From positions 248,001 through 312,000 of the forward strand of contig JAPXFQ010002850.1 of assembly GCA_028564705.1 (NCBI GenBank): 64,000 nt of DNA, in the 5' to 3' direction. The stretch is from Apricaphanius iberus. Its lineage: Eukaryota; Chordata; Actinopteri; Cyprinodontiformes; Aphaniidae. Below the pieces are notes generated by a model. It worked only from the letters and a program-made list of their open reading frames with translations. It had not been told where the DNA came from and ran no database searches. Position numbers and translations under genes: made by a program. Below are positions 24,137 through 36,504 of the stretch, in pieces. Positions within the stretch are counted from its first letter, which is position 1; each line of letters begins with the position of its first letter.

Positions 24137-24903
24137 AAGTGGAAACTTGTCCTCATTTTAGCTACCATGAGCAACAAGACAGAAAAATCCATGGCAAGAC
24201 AACTGTAGGAAGTCCGCTAAGAAGTGTAATAAAAGAATGTAAAATAAATACTATATAATGTTGATGAAACGTTGGTTTATGTACATGATATGAAGTGGTC
24301 TTCACATAAGTTTAAGCCTTTCCTCACTGGGGTCCCACAGCTTCATTTTAGGTGATTGCTAGCGCATTTCATGCAATAATCCAAAGTTTTTCTGCGTTCT
24401 GGATCCTTGGGAATCTTGTTGAATGCTCTTCCCTTATGTCGTGGATTCCTAGGGCACAGTAGGTATCCACCATTTTTACCGTTTCTAAGTTTGGGTTAGC
24501 CGCATATACTTATAACTATAATAACTGTGGGAGACTCCCTGATGACGCTGATTCGATTTGTACTGTTGAATATTGGGAGAAGTCACCTCAACTCCCGGAG
24601 CTCTCTAAAGACAGTCATGATAAGTTTACAGCCTTCGATTACCCCTAACAACTCAAGCACAAGAAGCCCAAAGCATAAAAACGGATTTAATTTAAAGGCA
24701 ACTACCATACAGAAACAATACAATTATAAAAAAAGAAACAATAAAATTAAAGATCAAAAAAAAATTTACGTGAATAAAAAACATAGTTTGCTCAAAATTG
24801 TTGTACTTAATTATTTGCCGTGTTGTCTCTGGTCAACTAGAGTTTATTTACATAGGCTTGGAAACGCACATCCACTAAAGGAGCAATGGCCGAAAGAAAT
24901 TAC
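24137..24903. other. No gene recognised
   Basis: The longest frame (24527-24910, plus strand) is lysine- and asparagine-rich in an A-rich tract, without a recognisable domain. Confidence 0.5.
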
Positions 24904-25600
24904 GTTTTGATTGAGCTGGAAAGCTTTTTACTAGAAGTGCAGCTCACTAACCTTGCTCTGCAAGATGGATTCTTTCGAGATTTGGAATTTTCCTAACTAA
25001 GGAGAATCCATCCTGTACTGCTCGAATCTAAATCGTCCAACCTCCTACCCATATTTGACCGGGCCAATCGTTTGTCAGCGTTGTGCTTTGGGGCAGGAGT
25101 TTAGTCGTGACAATAGTATCAAGTGCCCAGCTAAGTGACACAAGCATGCCTGCACCAGTTGACGCTCGTGTAGAAACAGCTATTGAATTGGTTGTAGAGG
25201 AACTGGATACTATTTCTTTGTTAAAAAATTAGCAAAGGGAAGCACTTTGTGAGTGAAACAAGTGGGTGCTACCTTGTGCGTCCTCCAATCAACTCAAAGT
25301 ATTCTACCAGATGGCCCTCCCTTTTTCAGACAGTTTCTGCTGCAAAGATTACAGATTGAAATGTGTAGGCTCGACGAGGGGCGGGGCTACACATAGATCT
25401 AGCTGATGACAGGTTATCAGCTCACTGAATACTCTAAAAACAAATGTAAACATACAGCGATCGTTTTGCTGTTCTCTAGACCTCACTATAAGACCTTATT
25501 AGATAAACTGGCCTTGCAATATAAAATATCTAGTATCCAAAGCAGCACTGACTACTAATTACATCGACTGTAAAGCACCATTCTGTTGAAATAATCTGGG
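24904..25600 (+). mobile_element. Composite non-autonomous transposon-like repeat
   Basis: It begins with the 37-bp block also found at 2334 and ends with the block also found at 6981. This suggests a multi-copy family spanning about 700 bp. Inside are TTGCTCTGCAAGATGGATTC, ACCGGGCCAATCG and a decayed helicase-like frame. No transposase is encoded. The inverted ends and target duplication were not identified, so the boundaries rest on the shared blocks. Confidence 0.5.
25147..25350 (+). pseudogene. RecQ-like helicase N-terminal fragment, decayed (tentative)
   Basis: From the ATG at 25147 the frame reads MPAPVDARVETAIELVVEEL, then DTISLLKN, a stop, QREALCE, a stop, then NKWVLPCASSNQLKVFYQMA. 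The order fits the start of a RecQ-type DEXH helicase: a Q-motif-like 'LK..Q.EAL', a 'DVFV.LPTG.GKS' motif I, then 'YQ..L'. In this copy motif I is damaged (LPCASSNQLK replaces LPTG.GKS) and two stops interrupt. Similar helicase-like frames are found in multicopy teleost repeats. The assignment is pattern-based and could be wrong. Confidence 0.3.
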
Positions 25601-25754
25601 GCTGATGTTGAGCCGACCTATAACAGAAGTGCTCTCTCTGTTGCGTTCGCAGGTACGTAGTTAAAAAATAGGGCTGTACTCTGCGTGTCCTTGCGTAGGG
25701 AGGTGACAGATAGCCCTTGCATCAATGGATAATGCATGTTTCCCTACCTACTGT

Positions 25755-25862
25755 AAATAACATGACAGCATCTTATCATCAGCTGAACTAGTTTCTGCTC
25801 CTATTTTTCAAATCTAACCATAGTGAACACAAAATAATTATCTTCCTCAATACTGAACCCCT
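25755..25862 (+). repeat. Direct repeat, copy 1 (with 28100-28205)
   Basis: About 105 bp beginning AAATAACATGACAGCATCTT and ending near ACTGAACCCC recur at 28100-28205 in the same orientation with few mismatches. The two copies are 2.3 kb apart. Confidence 0.9.
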
Positions 25863-28099
25863 TTTATCTTTTTGTCTTTTGGAAATATAATATAGCAGCA
25901 AACTGTTTGTTCCCTAAAGCTACTTGCCAATTGAAGCCAGTTTCTCAGTAAACTGCGTGAAACAACAAAAGAGCTTCCAACTGACTTTCGTAAAAAAGGA
26001 AAAAAGTATCTCCAGTGAATTACGCTATGGTATGACTGTAGATGGCAAGTTCATGTGATAGTCAAAGGTTTTTCGTGTACTTCTGTGGAGTGTTCGGATT
26101 ATCTCCAACTTGCATTTGGAGATATCTGATTCACGTGAGCTGTGACCTGCAAAGATTTAGAGACACCATCTGGAATTGTGTTGAAAAACTCCTAAAGTAG
26201 AAGAAGTGATGTAAAAAGAGGATGTGTGACAGAGGAGAAAATAGATGACCGCAGAGAGATAAATTCAGGTGTCCACTGCAGGTTTATGGCAATCTTCTCT
26301 GAGAGGCTGCAGTGTGTGCTCACTTGATTTATTCAGCAGCATGTTCAGGCTTTCTCTCCTATGGCAATGTGGATAGCTTCTTTTCACCACTGACATGTTT
26401 TCTCAGGTGCAGGGAGAGTTATGTTTTTTTAACATAATTTGTTAAACTATTTGTCTTCCAGTTCCACTGCACCTGGATTCTAAAGCTTTGATTCATTTTA
26501 AGTGCTATCTCTAAAGCATGCAGCAGGAGAAAGTTTGCAATTTATTTTAATTGTAGCCTTGTGAATGTCTTTTGTGCTCTGTAATTGACTGTGTAGTAAA
26601 AACCAAATGGATTTTCTGTGTAAATGTAACATAAATGCATGTAGGGAATATTTCCTTTGATGCTAATGTAAAAAAACAAACCTGTTATATTGTTTCAGAG
26701 TTTGTTTCAATTATATTCTTTGAAAACTCTTTGTAATGTGAAACTAGCCTTGAAACTGAACTTTAAATGTTTCAAGGAAATGTCTGGGTAATGGGATGGT
26801 CAGTTTCTTAGAGTGAGAAACTGAGCAGGCAATCTATGTGGATAGTATTAACATGTGATATCATGATAATCTGAATGGGTTCAGCTGCCATGTTAAATGA
26901 TACTGGTCTCACAGTTGGCTCCTCTGCATTGTAAAGCCTTCCAGAATCATATGTAGACCATTTTCATACCTTTAGCTAGTGTTGAAGATGGAATAAATCA
27001 GAAGCTATTGAGTTCTGAATGCATTGGATTATATTTGTCAACTAAAAAAGGCACTACCTTGAAACAAGGATCACTGTTAATGAGCATGAAAACCCTCAAA
27101 TATGGATTTTGCATATAGTGTGATGTTTAATGTGTTTGTTTTCAAAAAGTGAGCAAAAGCCAGATTAAGAAAGGCAGGAAAATGTTAAGTACTGCAAGTG
27201 TAAATGTCCTGAAAGTATTTTATCTCATAATTGATCAATGTAGAAAAACAATAACACGTAGCATATTTGATGCTCTATCATATTAAAATGGAACTAAATA
27301 TGTTCACTTACTGGTGAAAGGTACCTTGTGTGTCTCCCCCTGATTCAATTACAAAGTTTCACCTGTTATAGTAATTTATCAAATTTAAACAATCTAAAAA
27401 TATTATTTTGAGTTTATTATATTGCTCTAACTACTACTATAGGAACACACTTGCAATGTTCATATAGGAAATAGGAGGGGAAGTGACATGCTCTTAATTA
27501 TTGATCATATGTTCATATGTGAGTGTACTCACCTCTATACAAGCAGGATTTTTGGAAGTTTCTTGGTGTTGAACTTATTATTGTATTAACTCAGTGCCAG
27601 TAAAAACACAAGCAATGATCTGGAAGAAAAACAAATGGGAACACTACATCACAGACGGTTGGCAGATCGAGTTATGTGTATTACAAATACGAGTGATGCA
27701 CAAAAGCCATGCAGCCACTAATGTGAATGTGATGTTCTAAGATGTAGCAAATGAATGGAATCTACCAAACACAGATATGGTTATAGTTACAAATAATGCT
27801 GCAAATACACTGACTGCTGTTTGATAATTTAACATATACCTTATAGAGTTTAATAGTTGATCCTGAAATTCACAAATCCCCCACCCTATTACAAAGAGTA
27901 TTAATTAAAAAACAATTTGATTAGAATCGAGAATATCTTCTGAATCGAATCATCACACCAAGAATCAGAATCGAATTGAGATGCGAGATGTTACTTCCGG
28001 AAAATGGCAGTTGAATGCTATTGGCTCATTTGTGTTCAACGCGCACTACTGAGGGATCCTAAGCTACAGATCAGTTACTGGCTACGCTTCAGTGTCAGC
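25863..28099. other. No gene recognised
   Basis: A long stretch with no recognisable coding motif. The part at 27.93-28.10 kb (AATCGAGAATATCTTCTGAA and following) belongs to the interspersed repeat whose end is the direct-repeat copy at 28100. Confidence 0.5.
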
Positions 28100-28205
28100 A
28101 AATAACATGACAGCATCTTATCATCAGTTGAACTAGTTTCTGCTCCTATTTTCAAAGCTAACCATAGTGAACACTAAATAATATTTTTTCTCAGTACTGA
28201 ACCCC
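28100..28205 (+). repeat. Direct repeat, copy 2
   Basis: This matches 25755-25862 almost base for base. It is followed by CATGAGGTGTTGTAAGATTC and CACATCCCT, which look like the outer end of a teleost DNA-element family. Confidence 0.9.
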
Positions 28206-28298
28206 ATGAGGTGTTGTAAGATTCACATCCCTATTTTCTGCATGTAATATTGGAATGTGGGTCCATGATAAATTCTTAGATGTATCATGTGATCACCA

Positions 28299-28302
<4 letters not shown>

Positions 28303-28332
<30 letters not shown>
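28303..28332. repeat. (TA)n microsatellite at left flank of Tc1-like element
   Basis: An uninterrupted TA run that ends just before the left inverted repeat of the Tc1-like element. Tc1/mariner elements insert at TA. Confidence 0.95.
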
Positions 28333-28335
<3 letters not shown>

Positions 28336-28337
28336 CA

Positions 28338-29716
28338 CAATCGTGGCAGAACGTTTTGAGAATTACACAAATATTAGTTTTCACAAAGTTTTCTGCTAAA
28401 CTACTTTTTGGATCTTTGTGTCAGTTGTTTCTGTGATTTACTGAAATATAATTACAAGCACTTCATACGTTTCAAAGGCTTATCGACAATTACATGATAT
28501 TTATGCAAAGAGTCAGTATTTGTAGTGTTGGCCCTTCTTTTTCAGGACAGATCGACTGGGCATGCTCTCAATCAACTTCTGGGCCAAATCCTGAATGATA
28601 GCAACACATTCTTTCATAATCACTGCTGGGAGTTTGTCAGAATTAGTGGGTTTTTATTTGTCCACCCGCCTCTTGAGGATTGACTACAAGTTCTCAATGG
28701 GATTAAGATCTGAGGAGTTTCCAGGCCATGGACTCAAAATGTCAACGTTTTTGTCCCGGAGCCACTTAGTTATCACTTTTGCCTTATGGCACAGTGCTCC
28801 ATCATGCTGGAAAATGCATTGTTCTTCACCAAACTGTTGTTGGATTGTTGGAAAAAGATGCTGTTGGAGGGCGTTTTGGTACCATTCTTTATTCATGGCT
28901 GTGTTTTTGGGAAAAATTGTAACTGAGCCCACTCCCTTGGATAAGAAGCAACCCCATGCATGAATGGTGTCAGGATGCTTTACTTTTGGCATGACACAGG
29001 ACTGATGGTGGCGCTCACCTTTTCTTCTCTGGACAAGCCTTTTTCCAGATGCCCCAAACAATCATAAAAAGACTTCATGGGAGAATATGACTTTGCCCCA
29101 GTCCTCAGCAGTCCATTCACCAAACTTTCTGCAGAAGATCAATCTGTCCCTGATGGGTTTTTTTTTTGGAGAGAAGTGGCTTCTTTGTTGCCCTTCTTGA
29201 CACCAGGCCATCTTCCAAAAGTCTTGCCTCACTGTGCGTGCAGATGTGCTCACACTTGCCATTCCTGAGCAAGCTCTGCACTGGTGGCACTCAAATCCCG
29301 CAGCTGAAACCTCTTTAGGAGATGATCCTGGCGCTTGCTGGACTTTCTTGGACGCCCTGAAGCCTTCTTAACAAGAATTGAACCTCTTTCCTTGAAGTTC
29401 GCGATAATCCTCTAAATTGTTGATTTAGGCGCAATCTTAGTAGCCACAATTTCCTTGCCTGTGAAGCCATTTGTTTGCAACGCAATGATGGCTGCACGCG
29501 TTTCTTTGCAGGTCACCGTGGTTAACAATGGAAGAACAACTATTTCAAGCATCACCCTCCTTTTAACATGTCAAGTCTGCCATTCTAACCCAATCAGCAT
29601 GACATAAAGACCTCAGTAAATCGCAGAAACAACTGAAACAAGGATTTGAAAGCAGTTTAGCAGCAAACTTTGTCAAAACTAATATTTGTATCATTCTCAA
29701 AACTTTTGGCCACGAC

Positions 29717-29718
<2 letters not shown>
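28338..29718 (-). mobile_element. Tc1-like DNA transposon, about 1.38 kb
   Basis: The left end reads TCGTGGCAGAACGTTTTGAG and the reverse complement of the right end reads TCGTGGCCAAAAGTTTTGAG. Both continue with ACAAATATTAGTTTT, ACAAAGTTT, CTGCTAAACT and TTTCTG-GATTTACTGA in the same order. The inverted repeats therefore extend about 110 bp with scattered mismatches. The element sits between two TA microsatellites, as expected for TA-targeted insertion, although the exact TA duplication cannot be distinguished there. It encodes one transposase, now broken, on the minus strand. Confidence 0.9.
28520..29500 (-). pseudogene. Tc1-like transposase, inactivated
   Basis: Read on the minus strand: an N-terminal helix-turn-helix region (from about 29497, frameshift near 29315); RTVRQDFWKMAW; the first catalytic segment WGKVIFSHEVFL; HAWGCF; the second segment CIFQHDGALCHKA; and the third segment SSDLNPIENL. 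The family carries a DDE triad with 34 residues between the second D and E. Here the first Asp is replaced by His (S-H-E where the family has S-D-E). A stop follows FL (29062), and a TAG stands where a Trp codon normally follows NPIENL (28684). Downstream, decayed sequence matching the usual C-terminus (RRVDK...LIESMPSRSVL) can be followed to about 28520. Confidence 0.85.

Positions 29719-29772
<54 letters not shown>
29717..29772. repeat. (TA)n microsatellite at right flank of Tc1-like element
   Basis: About 27 TA units with one TT interruption, directly abutting the right inverted repeat. Confidence 0.95.
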
Positions 29773-29777
<5 letters not shown>

Positions 29778-31168
29778 TTATTTATTTATTTTTTTTAAAT
29801 AAAATCTTAGTAACATTTTGTTTGGTGTTTGAAAATATTATCCATCTACAATTTTCTTAGGGTTTCAATTCAATTAAGATATAATAAATTCACAGCAGAG
29901 GCTGACCATGGTCCAAAGCATATCAAAGTATGTAGATTTTATTTCAAATCAGATTCATGCAGATGAGTCATGGTTATTCCACAAAACAGCCAGTTTTAAA
30001 TTTAAATTAAATTTCATACAGTTCAATGGAAACCAGTTATTTCAAATTACTCACAATATTCACTTGGTTATAAAATGCCAAAATTTGAAAAGCCGTCTAC
30101 TAGCAGACTGCACCCAACTGTGACTATTTGTATTTGTCATTGTGAGAAGGAATTTTGTGAACCACATTCAGAGACAGATGAGGTTTTCCACACAGGAAAT
30201 GTTCAGACTGTGAGATTTAGGAGTTTAACCAGTGGATCAGCATGTAGACACAATGCTACACCAGCTCTGAATGACTCATCTCCTATCTTAATAATATCTG
30301 TGACTAGGACAGAAATTGATTGTCTTTCTCATGCAGGGAAAGCTGCCCTTCAGAGGACTTACACAGTGGGAGAGTGTTATCACTCGCTGACATATTGGAA
30401 GCTACAACAGGGACACTGATCAAACACGCCCTGAATCAACATTGGCAGCCTGGGACAAACACACTGATTAAAATGCCATGGCTCTGACAAATGAAAGACC
30501 ACACATGCAAATGACCGGACAAATTTGCTGTATGAGGCACAGAAGTTGCTCCTTTTTTGTGTTTATTTGTTGTAGTATTGATATGGGAATAGCTGGGAAG
30601 GTCAGTTTGATGCTACTCTCTGGGTTCATAGAAACAATTTATGGACCACTAACCTCTGTCTTGGTCAAATGGTTGGACAGAAACAGCTTAACTGACATGG
30701 TGGATAAGGAGAAATAATTGACTTTCTTCTATCACAAGAAATGAATTCTTTACAAAATGCAGATTTTTTAATAACTGTACTAGTTTTAAGTAACTGTATT
30801 AAAAGTTTATGTAAAAAGGTATGCTCAGAGCAACTGTTTTTCAAAAGAGACATTTATAATACATTAGAAATCGACAGAGAGTGAAAACATATCTGCAAAG
30901 GCAAAATCAAATAGGTACATTTGGTGTGACCTAAGTCAAGCTTAAATGTTTATAAAAATCTTATAAGTATAGCATGCATTTATTTATTTATTCAGCCCTA
31001 TTTCCCCCCCTGATATTTCTAAATAAAACAAGCTTAACTGAATAGTGTACCTTAGTATAAATATACCAGTTCCATGAGGGTGTCAGAGGTTTGCTAAAGA
31101 ATATTGGAAAAAAAACAGCATCATGAAGACAAGGAAAACAATGAACACACTAAACATGCCAGAGGAGA
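29773..31168. other. No gene recognised
   Basis: Open frames around 29.9-30.7 kb are AT-rich and have no recognisable domain. Confidence 0.5.
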
Positions 31169-31240
31169 AGTTTAAAGGGGACATTATAAAAATTATACAT
31201 TTTTAGCCCTTAGATGCAGTGTGTTGTGCATTTAAAGTCT
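31169..31240 (+). mobile_element. Truncated end of the TTAA-flanked MITE family
   Basis: TTTAAAGGGGACATTATAAA followed by TTTTTAGCCCTTAGATGC matches, in the same orientation, the reverse complement of the right end of the element at 33161-34326 (TTAAAGGAGACATATCATGG, then TTTTTTAGCCCTTAAATGC). No opposite end was found nearby. Confidence 0.6.
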
Positions 31241-33160
31241 ATATGAATGCTAAAAGCATAAATTAGTCACCCCAGGTATTGTGGAGATATTTTGTATTCT
31301 TTTTTGTTAATTTTTTAAGCTGTTCAGTTTTCTCTATTATCTATTGTGTTTCTTGAACTTTTACGTCACAGTATTTGCAGTGAACCTGCTAAACAACTTT
31401 ATAGACTTCCGGCCAAACACTGAGAGAATCTGCCATTCTTATTTCTCACTACAAGTTTGTAGTCCTTTTTCAGGATTTCCAAAGGTAGAAGTGGAAAAGT
31501 TAAAATGCTCAGTTGTTGTAGTTTACCTGCATCTGTGGGGAAAGTATTTTTTTTGTTTGTGGGAAGGACGAGTGCTTCAGTAACCTCCGCCAGCATCAAG
31601 AAGGATTTGCTGAAAGACTTTGTCTTATTGAGGAGTCGGTTTCTTCTGACTATCGAAATGACAGACACAGCATAGCACTAAGCTTCAAGTAACACTAGAA
31701 TGACAGCAACATTTATTGGAGACATTCATTTATTGCCTCTTAGCCATTGTTTTGATAACATTAGGATTGGACATTCTGCTTATATTAGTGATATGTTCTC
31801 TGTATTTTAGCTCCCCAATGACATACCTCTTTTAATAGTGCTATCAAAGAAATAATATTGGATTATTTTTCAGTTTTTAGTCTTGGAGATGCATGATCCT
31901 AACTATAATCAGGTTAGGATTAACCTTATGTCTTGTGTGGAAATTCTGTTGTGAATCGGCACTATATAAATAAACTCAATGTAATTGAGGTCAGCATATG
32001 TTACTGTAAAACTACTAATGTTTTCTTTGTTAATTCTCTTTTTTATAGCTTTTAACTTACAATGTATTTTTGGTCGGTTTATTAGGTAAAAATTTGCGTT
32101 TAGATGGAAAATTCTTCATCTTGCACATGTAAAGTTTCTGCACTGTTACATTATCGTATCTATATCAAACTAAAAAAAATCCTGACCAGGGAGAAATGGA
32201 AGGTTCTGCGAGTTTGCAGCGTCCCCAACTGGATATAAAGAGATTGCACCAAAAAAAATTCATATCGGATTAGGGGTGGAAGAGGAACATGTAGAGCTAC
32301 AATAATGAGGAATTCAGACCTAAGAATTGCATTTCCACTCTATATAACCCAGGACTAAATGATTTAGATGTATAAAAGAAGAATTTCAAAGTTTGATATG
32401 TCCACCTTAAAGTAGATTTATTTAGAAAATAGGGCTGCCACAAACTGGTCGCTTTGATTATCGACTGCTTTGGTAATAGACCAATTGTTATCTTATCATA
32501 TAACCATAATTTGCCTCTCACTTGAGGTGTTATTCCTAAGTGTTATGTGCTATCTAAAATATGACAATTAAGATGATAGCTCATTCAACATTAATGAACT
32601 AATTATGAAATGAAACATTGGCATTAGATGAGACATGACGTGGACTATGGGTAATGAAATTACCATCACTACTGTTATTGGTACAGCTATCAGTACAGTT
32701 AATACAACAGTATCTTCAGTTAGAAGTATAATCAAAACCGTTTTAATACACACTGCTACAAATGATCCTTCCTACACCAAGCCATCTAAAATCCCAAAAG
32801 CCAATCTAAAAATTATATTCGGAGAAAATAAGTATATTACTTTTTTATGTAGTGTTAAAAATTATTCTCATAGACCTCCAAAAAGGAAACTTCAGTCTTA
32901 CTGGTGTTCATTTTGCAAATCAGCAAGAATCCAATGGCTTGTGCAACATGTTGTGGGCCATTAGCAACACAAGTGGATAATTGCACATTTATCAGTTGTT
33001 TTTACATTCACATTTAGGGTCAAGATGTTCTCTAGCAGAGAGTGTACAGTACTACGTGTATGTCTGATTTATTAGGATAAAAACCATTTGAAGTGCAAAT
33101 TTTATTACTGCAACCATCACTTAATTATTGGTCTACTGCAGCCATATTGGATATTAGAGG
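31241..33160. other. No gene; LINE-tail-like trace near 31955
   Basis: CGGCACTATATAAATAAACT near 31955-31975 resembles the 3' end of a teleost LINE. The frame at 32635-32964 is threonine-rich and unrecognised. Nothing else was supported. Confidence 0.45.
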
Positions 33161-34326
33161 TTAAAGGAGATATATCAGGCTTTTAAATCCTTCTTTTTCA
33201 CATGTAAATCATTCACTTGTGGTCTATGTAAAGTAGAACCACAGTGGTTTGGTCTGAATTCCATGTTGTTGTAGCCCCACAGACCCTCCTTATACCGTTC
33301 TGAGGAGCATCTTTAGAGCAACTCATTTTCGTGCTTTAAATGTAAGCGAAACATTTCATGCCCCGCCCCCTCCAGGTTACAGAGCGTTCCGCTCCACCCT
33401 GTTCGGACATTTTTGTAGTCTGATGGCAGCCATACGATTACTACCGGCAGATAAACCTTTTATTGCGAAGCGATCATCGCTAAATTCCTGTACTTCATGT
33501 GTACCCCACGACAAAAACCGGCAAGAAAAAGCCCAATCATTTTATTCAAAGCATGCAGTACAGTTATATGCTCAGCTAAAAGCTAGCACACATCGCTAAC
33601 AGAAGCAGAATGTACAATGCTATAACTATCAAAACAATCGCCCGTACGACATATCAACACACAACATTCATGTCTAAAATAAAGTTTACTGTCATTTTAG
33701 TGTTATTTGAAGCTTACCGCTTTGCTTTGTCCGTTGTTTACGTTGAGAGAAGGAACTGACCCCTCAATCAGACGAAGTCTTTCGGCAAATCCCTCCTGAT
33801 ACAGACCGAGGTTGCTGAAGCACTCGTCCTCGAAGTGCTTCGCGCAAACGAGGAGAACTTTCCCCTCCACGGATGTCGGTATATTTCCACTAAAAATAAA
33901 ATTTAATCAGGCACTTCTCAGAGTCTCTGATGCTGGGGGTCAATGTAGGGATTTGTGTGGGTAAATACACCCAATAACTGAACATTTTGACTTGCTTTCT
34001 TGTAATTTCGACATGACTGACCATGGACTACAAAATCGCTGTGGGGGAGAAAAAATGGCGGCTTCACGAAATTGGTTACACGGAAGTCCATTACCTTATT
34101 TGGCAGTTCAAAAACAAATGCTGTGACGTAATAGACAAGAAAACGTAATAGCGAATAGAGAAATCAAAACAGACTGAAAAATATGACCAAAAAAGAATGT
34201 AAAGATATAAACACAGCACCAGAAGAGAATAAATGTAAGTTGTCTGCACTCCTAAACACCCAAAATACACATTTACATGCATTTAAGGGCTAAAAAAGTG
34301 GATTTACCATGATATGTCTCCTTTAA
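33161..34326. mobile_element. TTAA-flanked non-autonomous transposon (MITE), 1.17 kb
   Basis: The left end TTAAAGGAGATATATCAGG and the reverse complement of the right end TTAAAGGAGACATATCATGG match at the first 17 positions except one, and weaker similarity continues inward (TTTAAATCC against GTAAATCC). The TTAA at both outer ends fits a 4-bp TTAA target duplication as used by piggyBac and Kolobok elements. The interior has no transposase frame. A second, truncated end of the same family is at 31169. Confidence 0.7.
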
Positions 34327-36504
34327 AATGTGAGAGAAACTTCCAACTTTAACTTGGACAGATACTTGGAATTCCAACTCCAGCTGTCTATTATATGACT
34401 AATTGTGTATAAAGGTGACTAATTGCCTCATTCAGTGTTAGGTTTTTTACTTCACTTGGGGTTAAGAGTCAAACACAATTTATTGAAGGTTTTCTTTGGT
34501 CAGTTGTAGCAAAGCAGGCAAAAAGGTAACACAGCATCTTTGAATTATATCAGTAGTTATTTGTTCCTTTACTACTTCTTTGGTTTTTCAGTAACATCTA
34601 TGTAGTTTATGAAACCCACAAGAGATTACTTATTGATTCAGGTCCAGGGATGAGACTTTCTCTTCTCATTTTGTCATTTCACAGTGAACAGATGACAGTC
34701 TGCAACTTTCATCCAGACCATTTGGCATGTCATTTTAACAGAGTAAAAGGATTTTGAAAGACCTGAAGATGCCTAAAAGCTCTAAATAAATGATACACCA
34801 AAATGGGCCCAAAGTGGCACACCATTTATGTGTAATGGCATGAAATTATAGTGGGAAAAGCTCAGACAACCAGGAATGAATGAAGTCATGACTGAAAAAA
34901 ATATATTGATGGAATTTGGCAGAAGCCATGCTACATGGAAATCTATGCAAGGCATCAGCAAAACATTTGCAAAAAAATTTCATTACATGGTATAAAATGT
35001 GAGACCCAAATGAGGACAAGAATGGATTACTTACAGCACCCTAATATTTTGAAAGAGATAAACTGAAAATGCTACAGAAGAACCCAGAAATATAAAAATC
35101 TAAATATATTCAGAGTGACAATGTAAATAGGGTTCTATGAGAAGTCCCTGGAAGCCAGGAAGCACAGAAAAACTAAAGACCTACAGTACTGATGCAGTCC
35201 AGGTGTTTCATCAGACAGAAACTTGGTGCACAGAAGGTTTGGTGAACAAAAAGTTACACCCAAAAAAAAAAAAAAAAAAAAATCAAAGGTCATCCTACAT
35301 TTATGGTAAAATCATACGTTTCTGGGTCATGACAGAAATATGTACCTCAATACACTGCCAACAAAGTCATTTATGAGATAGTAAAGTGTATATAATCATC
35401 GAAGACATTTAATTTTTACAACAAAAACAAAAGCAGAATTTTTTTTATAGCAATGACTTAAAGGTGGAGCCGAACCTGACTATGTTATTCAAAAAAAGCA
35501 CAAATAACATGTTTTTATGAATTTTCGTTTCGAACAAATACTTAAAGAAATATTTGTAACTGGGAGCAAGAAAAAACGTAATATCAAATGCTGCGTTTCC
35601 TCATGAGACTGCATTGCACGGACCCCGAATGAGTCAGTGAGTGACAGAATGAGTGAGTGACATTCAGGAATCGGGGATAGGAGGGCAAGAGAGGTGACTA
35701 ACACAGCTGCTCCACACAGCAACAGAAAAGGGATGAAGAAGCAAAAAAACGTAACTAGATGACTATTTTTGTTGAATAGATTTTTGTAACTTAACTGAGG
35801 CAATTTATAACTTTTGGGAAGTCAAGTTTGACCAGAAGATTATCATCCTTGGAGCCATGTTCTGTCCCTGTTGGTTTCTTTTCAATGATGTTCCTGTTAC
35901 ACGTTCATTAAAAAACATCAACAAATGTTACATACACATAATTAATAAAACGGATGATTAAATATAATTCAAATTAGAAGTGTAATGCAAAAAAAAGAAA
36001 AAAAGATTTTACTAAAAAATCCAGGACTATAGAAATGAAATATTGGAGTTATCATTTGACCTGACATGCATGTTTAAAATGGTGAGAGTAAGTTTGAGTA
36101 CTGGAAAAAAAAGAAACTAAGAAGAGAAACTAACAACTACTGCACATTGCAGACATGAACATAAACCAAACTGAAATATCTTCATTTCATGTTGACTTGT
36201 GGTAAACTGAACAGATTGAGGAACAAGTATTTTCACTCACTCTTTCATGACTCACACATTTGCCTGTCACTGCCAGCTCAACTCTTCCTGCCTTGAGATG
36301 TACACAACCTGACAAACATCAGCTATCTGTGTACTTTGACTTGACACAGCAACGAGGAAGAAGACAGCAAAACATTTCCAGTTTGGTGAAGAGCATGTCG
36401 CACCACATTTATCAGCATGCAACACCTGCAAGCGGCCTCAGGGATTCAACAAATACAAAAACAACATTCAAACAAAGTTTATTCATGACTTCACATATAC
36501 CAAG
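34327..36504. other. No gene recognised
   Basis: It includes a poly-A run at 35262-35282 without a recognisable retroelement before it. Other open frames are short and featureless. Confidence 0.5.
35262..35282. repeat. Poly-A run
   Basis: Twenty-one consecutive A residues. The sequence upstream does not look like a processed copy of a recognisable gene. Confidence 0.9.

Noticed and set aside
30478..30717. Possible small membrane protein (plus strand)
   Set aside because: The hydrophobic part is short, there is no homologous pattern, and composition matches the AT-rich background.
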